A stretch of 64,000 nt of DNA from Spongilla lacustris (GCA_949361645.1 OX442430.1:1411856-1475855); one strand, 5' to 3'; numbered from the stretch's first letter, positions 25,901 through 36,018 are shown. Translations and numbers: made by a program. Notes: generated by a model not told the origin, from the sequence alone.

Positions 25901-28114
25901 GTCACCAGGGTTAAACTGTGTACATCACACAATTAATGATTATGTTTTATGTGACATACATGTACAGAAGTACTTGCCTTCTGCGGTGAATCCTTTTTTG
26001 CTAAGCACAGTGGATTAAAGGTCCACGTGTCACCAGAGACAGAAACTTTTACATCTCCATCTTCATCCACAAACAACACGTTGCCAGTTTGTCCAATACT
26101 CTACAAAGTTTACACATGCTCAGTAGTAAAAACGATCTTTTTTAAAAGTATAGTCATCATGTTTAGAGTCAATAGTGGACTGTAATGAAATATAAACATA
26201 AACATACCGTTGACATGGAGTCAACCCAGTCTCCATGACCTTTTTGCAGGTGTTGCACAAGATCAGCATCATTAAGTACATGAACCACGTCACCAGGGTT
26301 AAACTACATGCATATGGCTTGGTTAATTATAATACACAGACAAATGATTAGCATACTCACCTTCTCCTTATTTGCTGGTATCAAGCACAATGGATTATAG
26401 GTCCATGAGCCCCCACTGACTTCAATCTTTACATCACCATCACTGTCTACACTCACAACTTTACCAGTCTGTCCAATACTCTGGGGAATGACTATGATCA
26501 ATACTGCTCCACTGAATATCTAATTACCCCTCATATACCTTGGACATGGGCTCAGCCCAGCCTCCATGCCCACTTTGCAGGCGGCGCACAATTTGTACAT
26601 CATCCAGTACACAAACTTTGTCTCCGGGGTTAAACTGTACATAACAAAAAATAAAGGACAGGGTTATAAGTACCCGTATACAAAAAACATTGGTTTATAA
26701 ATAAAAACTTTGATAAAGACATTTATGAATGAGATTCTTAATGGTGAAAACTCAAAGATACTGCATACTGTATGGCATGACCTTTTTCATGGCAAGCAAC
26801 AGCACAATTTAACACTGGCCTCAGAATATGTAATGTATTGCAATCATTTAACTGCTAACAGTAAAAGGGACAGTTCACGGGAAAATGATCATTCGCATAT
26901 ACATGTATAAATATAAAGCTATATAAATGTCTCGTGTCGGCGATAACTCCCGAACGATAAATGATATTAACTTCCTATTTTTTAACACTTCATACTATTT
27001 TTGGGGGTATTGCACTTGCTCCGTGCCAATTTTGCAGCGTTCGATACCCCCGCCATACCTTTCGGTAAGAGTAACCAAATCGCTTCAAATTCGGTTTGTA
27101 GGTAGAGTGGTCCTTTACCTATCGATTTGTTCTGTTCGTTCATTTTTATACCATCCGTTACGGAGATAAGTTGAATAAAGTACGTGCACGTTTCCCGCTT
27201 GGTTAGCGCCAATGATATAAGCACCGCCTCGACTCCCCATACATTGAGCGGGACTCAATTTTGCCCAAATGATTGGCGCGAAAACGTTTATCTTCGTAAC
27301 GGATGGCACAAAAATTAACGAAAAGATCAAATCGATAGGTGAAGGACCGCTCTATCTTCAAACCGAATTTGAAGCGATTTGATTACTCCTACCTTTGAAC
27401 CCAGTGCGATATCGGACGTTGCACAACCGGCACGGAGCAATTGCAATACCCCAAAATGTATTTTACCATAATGAAATGGTGTATAGTATGATGTGTTGAA
27501 AATAGGAAGTTAATATCGTTATCTTTCGGGAGTTATCGCGATTCAAACGCGAGGCATTTTTATAACTTTATGTTTATATATGCGAACTATCATTTTCTCG
27601 CGAACTGCGAAGGAAATTACCTTTCTGCATGTAGCAACAGTTGATGTTTCAGAACCAGAAGAGGCTGCAGCAGCAGCAGCGGCCATCACAAGAAGTCTCA
27701 ACAAATCCAAATCTAGTGTACACAAATAAGCTTGATCTAGTACATGTGCATTGTCACTACACTAATTGGTTGACGCTTTAGTATGAAATACCTCATTTAC
27801 CTCCTCCTCCTCCTCTTGCCTCTGTATCTCCTCTTCCTTCTACAGTACTTGTCAAGCATAGTGGATTGAGTCTCCATACTTTTTCCTCCACAAGGATTAC
27901 AATATCTCCTGACATATGTATATGCTTAACTGTTCCAACTTTTCCTAAGCACTGCGCATTGTGAAGAAAGCATCTTACTTTACATTAGTTCCATACATCT
28001 GTTGAACCAGGCACTTACTTTTTCCATGTCATCATTCCAGCCTCCATGACCTTTCTGAAGCTCTCGAGCTGCTGATAGGTCTCTGATGACTTGAACCTTA
28101 TCACCAACCTTGAA
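16959..28114 (-). CDS. MIB/HERC2 x4 - ankyrin repeat protein, 17 exons
   Basis: Minus-strand exons: 28019-28114, 27801-27951, 27621-27712, 26539-26634, 26361-26480, 26208-26303, 25978-26100, 25820-25915, 25620-25764, 24941-25032, 24241-24348, 23896-23936, 23651-23810, 23435-23586, 17949-18075, 17206-17415, 16959-17149. Every junction keeps phase, giving about 698 residues with no stop. The first 338 hold four MIB/HERC2 domains (FNPGD..V, LQ.GHGGW, then SIGQTGKV..VD.DGDV and W.FNPLCL) plus an Ala-rich linker. The rest is ankyrin repeats (DGDTALHFAV, GFTAMHLAARKG, QTALHVALIAGH, YGADINAVDKDGDTPLHYA). The order matches mind bomb, whose MIB/HERC2 domains bind Notch-ligand tails, but no ZZ or RING finger is visible, so ubiquitin-ligase activity is not supported here. 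The true 5' end is unseen; the 3' end either stops at 16801 or splices on, perhaps to the kinase at 9666. Confidence 0.87.
17150..18486. other. Introns of the ankyrin gene
   Basis: Outside the exons at 17206-17415 and 17949-18075, this holds a 533-bp intron (17416-17948) with no feature and the 3' part of the large intron up to the LINE tail. Confidence 0.6.
18383..21430 (-). mobile_element. LINE with restriction-like endonuclease, copy 1
   Basis: A minus-strand non-LTR retrotransposon nested in the largest intron of the ankyrin gene, in the same orientation as that gene. The 3' end is marked by an A-rich tail (on plus, a T run near 18385-18402) about 85 bp after the stop. The 5' boundary is not sharp: family-specific coding sequence (GDVPNTWL) is visible to about 21390, and a second, older copy begins near 21515. 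Domain order and the single endonuclease at the C-terminus place it with early-branching LINEs of the R2-like endonuclease type, not with APE-type LINEs. Confidence 0.85.
18487..21302 (-). pseudogene. LINE ORF: Zn finger, RT, REL endonuclease
   Basis: Three long frames overlap: 20268-21302, 19349-20368 and 18487-19458. They are one ORF broken by two small indels, near 20365 and 19460. Just upstream of the first, YICHHCSELV...HSLKC is a zinc finger, separated from GDVPNTWL by a further shift in an A run. RT motifs: VPKVDLKNAFNLV (first Asp), GVQQGDPLGPLFF, and the catalytic box WYHDDGVLAG. The C-terminus has CALCPSSALDPLGHPATTC (a CCHC-type finger) and RPADILLPNW...KPAAFDISV, which fits a PD-(D/E)XK endonuclease. 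With about three indels it is nearly intact, but not functional as read unless recoding occurs. Such RT genes are common as uncharacterised proteins in sponges and corals. Confidence 0.85.
21515..22895 (-). mobile_element. LINE copy 2, 5' half only
   Basis: The same family as copy 1, on the same strand, cut off before the RT. In order on minus: a Cys-rich motif PCCKCNDPNACCKPCFC (near 22840), a Ser/Pro-rich linker, HGIFSGEVPTTWL and CPRCRQLVSSSQSLSHHKRC (near 22190-22270), LDEVFSQKCPTIF, then MLPKYVLPSA (near 21945) and TWTKLSAKHPK (near 21690). Several frameshifts separate these blocks. It overlaps the N-terminal region of copy 1, so the two are separate insertions, not one element. Confidence 0.7.
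22896..23434. other. Intron sequence upstream of the LINEs
   Basis: This is the 5' part of the 5.36-kb intron between ankyrin exons. It is AT-rich with a T run at about 23379-23387. No further element is recognised. Confidence 0.5.
25916..25977 (-). other. GC-AG intron, 62 bp
   Basis: The donor of this intron in the MIB/HERC2 gene reads AAG/gcaagtac, while all other introns of the gene begin GT. The acceptor cacag is normal. Phase 0 on both sides keeps the reading frame, which supports this choice of border. Confidence 0.75.
26867..27608. mobile_element. Palindromic MITE family B, copy 2
   Basis: It begins gggacagttcacgggaaaat and ends attttctcgcgaactg, with imperfect inverted arms of about 330 bp. 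The right end lacks the last few bases. It lies in the 986-bp intron between two exons of the MIB/HERC2 gene and accounts for most of that intron. Confidence 0.85.
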
Positions 28115-28642
28115 CTGTTCATAGATACATAAGTATAATTATTCAATCGCGAAGTGCATGTCAATATAAATAGAGAAGGTCTCTTAACACTATAGCAATA
28201 ATGATGTCATATATCAGCTGGGGTGCTTCGTTCAATTATGATTATATCTGCATGTACTTCTATGATTTCTATGTACTGACTGGCTGACTTTTGTACACTC
28301 TAAGGCTCGGCCACTTGTGCACAATGACAGGAACAATTCACAGTAAATGCTGTAGCAGTGGATTTAATGATTTTGGGGGAAGTTGTGAAAACTGTATTAT
28401 TATCTCTCATTACAGAAGCCTGAATGCGTGAACGAACTTATTATTTAGCGAATTAGAAGAAATCTCTCGTTTTGACTGTGGATTACACAATTTATTGCAT
28501 TGATTGCCAATCTACTATAGCTTAATACATGTTATACCTAATAAATAATATATCCATTGCTGGTCTTTTTTCTATTAATGGCGTTATAATGCATACGATG
28601 GAGGTTAAACTGTATCACTGCTCCCGAGTAAACAATGGAGCT

Positions 28643-28929
28643 GATTTGTGGGATGTAGGATTGGTGGTGCATGCAAAAAGCAATGAAACAAGGTACAGCT
28701 TTTAAAGTGACGTCTGGTGTAAGATCCTACAACCATAGCAGTCCTAAAAAAATTTCACATGAAGAAGAAGTGTAGAACTGTCAGTTGCAGCTGGTCAGTT
28801 GTAGGATCCTATACCAAACCTCACTGTAACAGTACTGTACCAAGTTTCCTTGCTTTTTGCACCACCATTCCTACATTCCACAAATTACTTCCTTGAAAGA
28901 GAAATTTTATGATGATCTTGTTCCCCTAT
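28643..28929. mobile_element. Fold-back MITE family A, copy 4
   Basis: Left arm ggatgtaggattggtggtg pairs with right arm caccaccattcctacattcc; the loop is near 28745-28770. The left end is shortened: the right end (cttgttcccctatttt) has no full partner. It matches copy 3 in gtaggatcctac and the ttgcaccacca part. Confidence 0.8.
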
Positions 28930-30877
28930 TTTTTTTTTCTTCGCCAGGTGTATTGATATAGCGTTTGGTTTATAACCTGGCTCAATATTTCCTAGCTTGT
29001 TCACGATTGCTAAAGCTTGGACTCGGTATAATTGCTGAAATGTATACATATACGCTTGGATTCAGAGTCTTATTGGTTATAAGCTGAGCCGGAGTAGTCC
29101 AGCTTGGCCTCCTTCTATGAACACGCTGTGTTTATTTTATCGGTACCCCTGTCGTTATTCGAATATGTTAAACTCAATAGTTCTCCTTGTTATCGAGTCG
29201 TTCTCGTTGGCTTGGTCACCTCTGCTGAATTAGAACCGCCTGTTGTATCTTTCAAACGTAATTGTGCGTACGTTGGAAACAGTAAATTAAGACGTGTGTG
29301 TGGTGTCATATTGCATACTGCTAGGTAACCGACAATTTGACCGATACTTTCCACCTGCTCAGTGTACTTAAGGCTGCCACATGCACCGAATGAAATTACG
29401 TCATACAAAATGGCGACTATATACAAAAAGTCAAATCTCATGATCACGCAAGAAGTTATCCCTATGATAGAAACTTTAGACGAGCGTATGTTATACACTG
29501 TTCCAACTAGTTGTAACGTTCTATGATTTAAAAATACCTCTATGGTATTTAACCGCTTGGAATACGGCTGTAGGCGGGGATGTTGCGAGACTAATGTTTG
29601 CACATATTATACCGACTGGGGAATTTAAATAATTGGCTTGCTTTATTCACAACATAGTTCAAAATGGCCGACAAGCTGCACAAAAACGAATAAATTTTCG
29701 ATGCACGGTCCAGTTATTGAAATTCCAGTCATAGACCATAATTATCAACCTATAGAGGAACCTGCCCAGCATTAAAAAGTTACTTTCGAGCTGCGTTTTC
29801 ATCCCCACGTTTTAGAAGTTCGTTAATACGCGGTCAAGTACAGCGGTTTTTATAAGTAACGATCCGCATAACGTCATAATGATGGAATACAAACATGAAT
29901 GCTGACAATATGCCAACAACAAGAAAACAAGTTTTTAACATGAGAGGCAGCCTTACCTACCCTGAGTGCTTGAGTGAACGAGAGGAATCGAACAATTGAT
30001 AAAATAGGAAATAGAATGCTACAATTTGAAGCTAATTTCGTCTTCGTGTCCGGAGTACACTTCATGGAAGGATGGAGGACTCGAAAAAAAAAAAAAAATT
30101 ATTATGGCTTGTTCCACGTAAATGGCACGGTTTAACGAAGTTCACTTTTTATGTGCATATGATTATCTGCCATGTCTTTGATGGATTATATATGCAGTGT
30201 TGCCGCGATATATCGCGATTACATGTAAGTTTTAGTCACAATGCGAAATAAACATATACGGACGTGCACAAAGATAGAAATCTAAATTTAGAAATGTGAA
30301 CAGAGAATAAGCTTTTAGGTATAGTATAATTTATACGGCTACAGTTACGGCTTTGAATTTTGCCTTAGCCTATTAGGCATGCAACCATGCGCCGCATTTT
30401 TTTCTGATAGCTGCATGTGAAAAATACCCTTTCGTCAGGTCCCATGCACAGCAACGGATCATCTTTCTGAAGTTAATTCCAGCTTCCTAAAAGTATCATA
30501 TTTTGCATATGCTGAAGTTAGCAGTTAGTAGCTCATTAGCTGTAGTAGAAATTTCTCCCCTTTCATAACAGTGACAGCATTGACGGACTGCATTTGGGAA
30601 TAATTAAACTTATCAATACATCCGGCAGCTTTGCGTGGCTTCGTTAGTGGTGCACGCACTGCATGCAGGTACTGGCTTAGTGCTGCTACTAATCCATTCT
30701 TGCAGTTATTATGTATACATGCTTATTGCTGCAAATTAAGTTGTGCCATCCAAAGTACTCCGCCCATATGTACGATCGATCAGTGGATAGTTAACGCTCA
30801 TGAAATTAATTGATCGTGATATTGAATACGATATTTATATCGTGATAAAATGCTCATATTATCGCGATATAGACGAT
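28930..30877. other. No gene recognised
   Basis: Frames of up to 137 residues (29190-29603 minus) lack motifs. Two aaaatggc motifs (about 29408 and 29661) are of the kind found near animal promoters but stand alone. A short tgttgccgcgatatatcgcg stretch at 30200 resembles the end of the MITE at 30878. Confidence 0.45.
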
Positions 30878-31118
30878 CAGGGTTGCCGCGACTGAAATAT
30901 CGCTGTTAAATTTGATGTATACCGCGGTTACGGTTAACTGCGGTTATTTATGTGTACATTTACGTGATCACTAGCTTTGGTTAGGGGTCGAAATTTGGCA
31001 TTTTATTCGTGCTGAATACGTAAGTTTTAACCGCGATATTTAACCGCGGTTAAACGCTGTAACCGCGATATATCGCGGTTACGACGGTTAAATATTGACC
31101 TTAACCGCGGCAACCCTG
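30878..31118. mobile_element. hAT-type MITE, 241 bp, with 8-bp TSD
   Basis: The ends are CAGGGTTGCCGCG and CGCGGCAACCCTG, inverted copies. Both sides carry the 8-bp direct repeat tagacgat (30870-30877 and 31119-31126), the size typical of hAT elements. The interior is full of short palindromes of the type taaccgcggtta and ccgcgatatatcgcgg. There is no coding capacity. Confidence 0.9.
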
Positions 31119-31480
31119 TAGACGATTAATTTACACGCGATCGAGCGACTAAAGGCAGCGCTACACTGTACGTTTTTAAAGCGCTCGAGCAAAAACTACG
31201 CCCATGCCCGGAGCCAATCTATATATACGTACATGACAGGACCCACTACCGATACAATGTATGAGGCAATGGTATAACAGCGCATGCACAATGCAAGTAG
31301 AATATAACTTCTCGAATGTACACATAACTGCAAAATAAAATAAAATTAGTCGACCAATGGCCATGCAGCGCAACACAAGTCAGGAATGGGCTGTATACTG
31401 TTATACTGTGTTGAGTGCTGCAAATCATTGGCCGCGATGACTTCAGGCATACATGTACAGCTAGTTACGTAAGTTTTTAC

Positions 31481-31518
31481 CTCCTTTGAAGTCCCCTGAC
31501 CCATTGCTTTCCTCAAAG
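31481..31518 (-). other. Candidate 5' exon of the MIB/HERC2 gene
   Basis: Minus-strand acceptor ctgtaagcag, 38 bases containing an ATG that reads MGQGTSKE, then donor GAG/gtaaaa in phase 0. The first MIB/HERC2 exon at 28114 starts in phase 0, so this could supply the start codon. No domain evidence supports it. Confidence 0.3.
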
Positions 31519-32064
31519 CTGCTTACAGAGGAGTAATGATTGGTGTCAAATGGACAAGAATTTATACCTGTTGCGGCAATCCCACGCGTCCGTCAGTGAC
31601 TGGTATCAGTACAAAGTATTAAACTTCAGGGCTGCATGAAATATAGTGATGGGTTAGCACGTATTACACGTAGGAGTGCACACACGAGTCAAGCATGCAT
31701 GCACTTTTGAGTGATTGTGTATCTAGCATTGTGGCATCCTACACACGATAGGCCCAAGTCACCCGATAGTCAAAGTTTGGAATCTGAAGAATCGATCGAT
31801 TTCTGACAAATCGATTTGCACCTTGCCCCTTCTATGCCACACCTTTGATTCGAGGGATCTATAGGAAAAGGAAAGTCCAGGTAAGGGCACATAGGGGATA
31901 CATTTATGTACACCGAGCAAGGGACATCAAATATCATGTAGCTTACTAATTTTTCTTAATGATAGATTGTCGCCTACGCGTAGGCATGTTAGACTACATG
32001 TAGGCTTGTTAAAGAGCCGATGGTCGAATAAGCTCCAAAGCGAATTAAAAACGAAGCCCTGTGC

Positions 32065-32225
32065 TTAAGTGTTACATCTATTCGAGTTCAAAGTTTTTAA
32101 GGGTTTGTAAGTAGAGAGGTCCCTGCTATATTGGAATGTTTTGTTCGTTAATTTTTATGCCATCCGCTAGGGAGAAACAATTGAACGAATTACGTGCACG
32201 TTTCCCGCTTCATTCGCGCCCATGA
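32065..32225. mobile_element. Fragment of MITE family B
   Basis: The stretch with gtttgtaagtagagaggtcc, ttcgttaatttttatgccat and gtgcacgtttcccgctt matches the inner arm of the palindromic elements at 14673 and 34348. Only one arm is present, so the fragment cannot fold back. Confidence 0.7.
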
Positions 32226-32663
32226 TCCGACTCCAGGGAAACAAGGTAGTCATTGTATCCACTGGGACAGGGAACGAGGTGCATTCCAACACCCACTGCA
32301 CAGTGCAGAAAGTGTATAGAACCGTACAAGCAAATGCGTATCCTAGCAAACCGTTGACACTGGTAAACCGCGCACTATCGTAATTTGGGGTTTGACCTTC
32401 CGTAAACCAGGTTCTTCCTCCTACCTCTCCTTAATTCCCCTTTGCATCTACTTGGTTATGAACATTTTCTTCGTACATACTAATGGTACAACTCCAAACA
32501 AAATGTTCAAATACCATAGTGCAGCGTGCTAACGAGACCATAATAACATTTGGCGCCGGCCAATTATAATTGCTTACCTCTATTGATGGGGGTACCGACG
32601 TATTGGTGCCGACGTGTTTTGCTCAAGTTCTCGACCTAACCAAATGCGCACAATTCAAGGAGG

Positions 32664-32697
<34 letters not shown>
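32664..32697 (+). repeat. Poly(A) run of 34
   Basis: Uninterrupted A run after aggagg. It could be the tail of a retroposed sequence, but nothing upstream is recognised as its body. Confidence 0.8.
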
Positions 32698-32698
<1 letters not shown>

Positions 32699-33010
32699 AT
32701 TTTTGTGACTCTGAGCAGGCTTATAGTTCGAATCGAAATGCTGCAAAAAAAAAAAATTACGGGGTGTGCTTAAGCAATGCCGTTGCGTAACTTAGCTCAA
32801 CAGCAACTGGTACACCAATAAAGTGAATGCATTACCATCTGGCTGACTTATCATATTCTAGGCTTAGCATCCATCAGATTGATGGACTGCTTCATAAAAC
32901 GCACCCCATACAACAGAAAATAACATACGCATAATAAGCAAAGGTGCGTACAAGCGAACGTCCTTTTCATCGCGTGAGAAATGACATTCATTGAAATTAA
33001 AATTATTTGT

Positions 33011-33251
33011 TGTCCGCCATCTTGGTGCACAAGTTACTATAGGACGGTATGGGCAAAACAAAGCTTTAGGTTATTACTGTACGTTCACAGTAAGTGGTTA
33101 TGGGTTTGGTTTTAATTTTTTACAGTGGGCACTGACGCCATTCCATGGTAAGAATATAAAAGTATTACGAGACCCAAAACAGGCATAAACAATAAAAAAC
33201 TGTAAATTGCCCATACGTTCTATAGTAACTTGAGCACCAAGATGGCGGACA
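33011..33251. mobile_element. Fold-back element with 45-bp arms
   Basis: Left arm 33011-33056 and right arm 33207-33251 are inverted copies with few mismatches, running from tgtccgccatcttgg to ccaagatggcggaca. The 150-bp middle has no feature. The arm tips contain ccAAGATGGCGGac, a YY1-type motif, once in each direction. Confidence 0.75.
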
Positions 33252-33465
33252 GCATCGAATATGAATTGAATTAACCTCAAATAAATTTCATTAAATTATT
33301 ATTTCATGTGATTTTTGACGTCATATGAAAGGGGTCTATTACAAAAATTAGTCATCACGTGCAATGCCAATATCTGCGCTGGCATATTGCACGTGATTAA
33401 TCACTAATTGGTGTTCGATGCAAAAATTATTAATACAACTGCAATTCTCAAATGTCAGCATATAT

Positions 33466-33469
<4 letters not shown>

Positions 33470-33512
<43 letters not shown>
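33470..33512. repeat. (CA)n microsatellite
   Basis: About 21 perfect CA units. ORFs with His-Thr or Val-Cys runs across it are artefacts. Confidence 0.95.
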
Positions 33513-33514
<2 letters not shown>

Positions 33515-33696
33515 TGATAGTTCTGATAATGTATACAGTAACTCGCATGCTTGAGTTTTCGAAATTACGCACTGACTCGCGTTCTTCATGCCCGCTCGAA
33601 TATATCTGGGTACATGTTACACTCAACTGACGAGTATATATATATATAGGCACAGCCTCGGCCGCTCACACAATTTACATGCAACCAAGTCCTTTG

Positions 33697-33803
33697 CTGC
33701 CAACTGACAGAGTCTAGAGTCTGACATACCAGGAGCCTTTTAAAAGCCATCCATTTAGAAAGGCTCCTGATATATCAGACTCTGTCTAGCTAACTGTTGG
33801 CAG
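33697..33803. mobile_element. 107-bp hairpin element
   Basis: The ends ctgccaac...gttggcag are inverted, and inside them a 24-bp stem (gagtctgacataccagg with its partner near 33760-33785) surrounds an 18-base loop. The two arm mismatches are C/A on the plus transcript but G/U wobbles on the minus transcript. It is either a very small MITE or a microRNA-like precursor. Confidence 0.65.
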
Positions 33804-34099
33804 CATTATTTGATCAGGAACTGATTCGGCCGGAGAATCACTGTCCGAGCGGGAAGGAATGACTCCGAGCGTTGCCATTTTATTACGCAAAGGTCATGCG
33901 TCATGTCCGGAGTATAAACCTCATGCTGCGGTTGCCTAGAGACATTGTGTCATGTTCGCGGTGATCTTTCATGGAAAGGGTCCATTGCTGATTACTATAG
34001 TTTCTCCCACACCAAAAATGTGCACACCTAGCATACATGACTGAGGGGTGCACCGGTAACAGTTTGTATAGTGGTGCAAGAATTTGAAGAGTTGTACTA

Positions 34100-34347
34100 C
34101 TCAGTTGCATATATATATAATTATAATTATATATAATTATAATTATTATATATATATAATATATTATAATTATCAAGGGCCATCTCAGACGCAGGCTACT
34201 GATATATTATTTAGTCTAGGTGGTAGGTAATTTAACGTTATGTGCTTGTTTATCTGTATTGTACAAGTTTTTGTCTGAATCTCTATATATTATATAATTT
34301 ATTATTATCATTATAATTTATATATTATAATTATAATTATAATATAT
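34100..34347. repeat. AT-rich tracts flanking a palindromic element
   Basis: Two stretches of nearly pure tat/aat repeats (about 34108-34165 and 34285-34345) precede the family B element, separated by about 120 bp of ordinary sequence. Confidence 0.75.
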
Positions 34348-35165
34348 GGGACAGTTCACGCGAAAATGATAACTCGCTTTTATATTTATAATGTTATAAA
34401 ATTTCCTTATGTTTGAATCGCTATAACTTCCCAACGGTTTAGGCTATCTACTTTGTATTTACAACACTTCATACCACACCATTTCTCTATGGTAAAATAC
34501 ATTCTGGTGTTTTGCACGTGCTCCGTACCAGTACTGCAACGTTTTATACCCCACCGGGTTCAAACCCGCCATAACTTTCTGTAGGAGTAATCAAATCGCT
34601 TCAAATTCGGTTTATAGGTAGAGCGGTCCTATACCTATCCATTTGTTCTGTTCGTTAATTTTTATACCATCCGTTACGGAGATACATTTGAACAAAGTAC
34701 GTCCACTTTTCCCGCTCGATTCGCGCCAATGATTTTGGCAAACCGCGTCCCGCTCAATATATGGGAGGCGTGGATGATAACATTGGCGCGTATCAAGCGG
34801 GAAAAAGTGCACGTAGTTTGTTCAACTGTATCTCCGTAACGGATGGCATAAAAATTAACGAACAGTACAAATCGATAGGTACAGGACCTCTGTACCTACA
34901 AACCGAATTTGAAGCGATTTGATAACTCCTACAGAAAGTTATGGCGGGTTTGAACCCGGTGGGGTATAAAACGTTGCAGTACTGGTACGGAGCACGTGCA
35001 AGACACCAAAATGTATTTTACCATAGAGAAATGGTGTGGTATGAGGTGTTTTAAATACGAAGTAGATAGCCTAAACCGTTGGGAAGTTATAGCGATTCAA
35101 ACATAAGAAAATTTTACAATATTATAAATATAAAAGCGAGTTATCATTTTCGCGTGAACTGTCCC
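34348..35165. mobile_element. Palindromic MITE family B, copy 3 (818 bp)
   Basis: The best-preserved copy: it opens gggacagttcacgcgaaaat and closes attttcgcgtgaactgtccc, a perfect terminal inversion, with arms of about 380 bp pairing almost throughout. The centre near 34740-34790 is unpaired. It is flanked by tata on both sides, consistent with a TA-type target, although the AT-rich surroundings make that hard to prove. Confidence 0.92.
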
Positions 35166-35206
35166 ATATAATATACATACATATGATTGGTTTATGTAGC
35201 ACACAC

Positions 35207-35238
35207 CTCCTCTTCCATGTATAGCTCATTGCTCTCAT
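35207..35238 (-). other. Candidate 5' exon of the MIB/HERC2 gene
   Basis: A pyrimidine-rich acceptor (ctgttcttgtag), 32 bases reading ESNELYMEEE from the second full codon, then donor GAG/gtgtgt in phase 0. It could precede the exon at 28114, but the 7-kb intron and lack of a domain make this tentative. It competes with the candidate at 31481. Confidence 0.3.
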
Positions 35239-35733
35239 CTACAAGAACAGAATGGAGTTATCATTGTGCATCCATTTATGTGTTGTATATAATAAATATG
35301 CCCTTGGCACCCAAAGAGACAACTAAGCCCTGCCGCCCCCAAGTCCGCGGTGTGCGGTGATTGGAGAGAAGGGGTACGAACCGCTGATCCGATCTTGTTG
35401 AAAAAAAAAAATGACTCTTAATCTTAGTATATTGGTAATTAGACTAGTTCGAAGCATACATAGCATTCATTAAGTATCGCCGATGTGTGGTATAGTGAAG
35501 AAGTTCGTCCTACGCATTATATAACTCGTTAGCATTGCCAGCAGGGTTGCCGAAAGTCAGACCGGGGTCCGACCTGTGACTGGCCGGTCTGACAGGACGA
35601 AAAGTATATATTTACGCAGTTGATTAATCTTAATCAGTTTAAATTTGATCGGTACGATTGTACGAATGGTTTTGGATGCTGCTTCAGATTCATTTAGTCT
35701 GAGTACGAATCCACTCCAGATTTATATTACTAA

Positions 35734-36018
35734 TTGTCATGCAGGTTCGAATTCCCACATGCAAAGTCGAAAAAAAAAAACACTAACTCTACCTCCGACC
35801 CCTCCGTTGTGTGCATGGTTGCATTTTATAAGGTCCATGCCTCTAAGAAAAGAAATGTGCTGCGTTTGCATGCGGACAAAGCATGGTGTAATTACTGCCA
35901 CAAGCAACTCTTCTTAGGCAACCTACAACGACATCATAAAGAGCAGTTGTCCAAGCCATGCGGTCAAAGCTTTGCTATGGGCTCCAACGACAATAAAGAC
36001 TCACACAACAATCGATAA
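35734..36018 (+). pseudogene. BED-finger-like ORF of the outer element
   Basis: The frame reads VCMVAFYKVHASKKRNVLRL, then WCNYCHKQLFLGNLQRHHKEQL. This has the look of a BED-type finger (C-X2-C...H) as found at the start of hAT transposases. It ends at 36018 with no catalytic domain in the rest of the element, so it is probably a deleted non-autonomous derivative. Confidence 0.5.

Noticed and set aside
29190..29603. 137-residue minus-strand ORF as a host gene
   Set aside because: No motif, no exon partners, and an overlapping ORF on the other strand of similar quality.
35300..35400. tRNA-like stretch with ggtacgaaccgc
   Set aside because: No cloverleaf can be drawn; only a T-loop-like segment is present.
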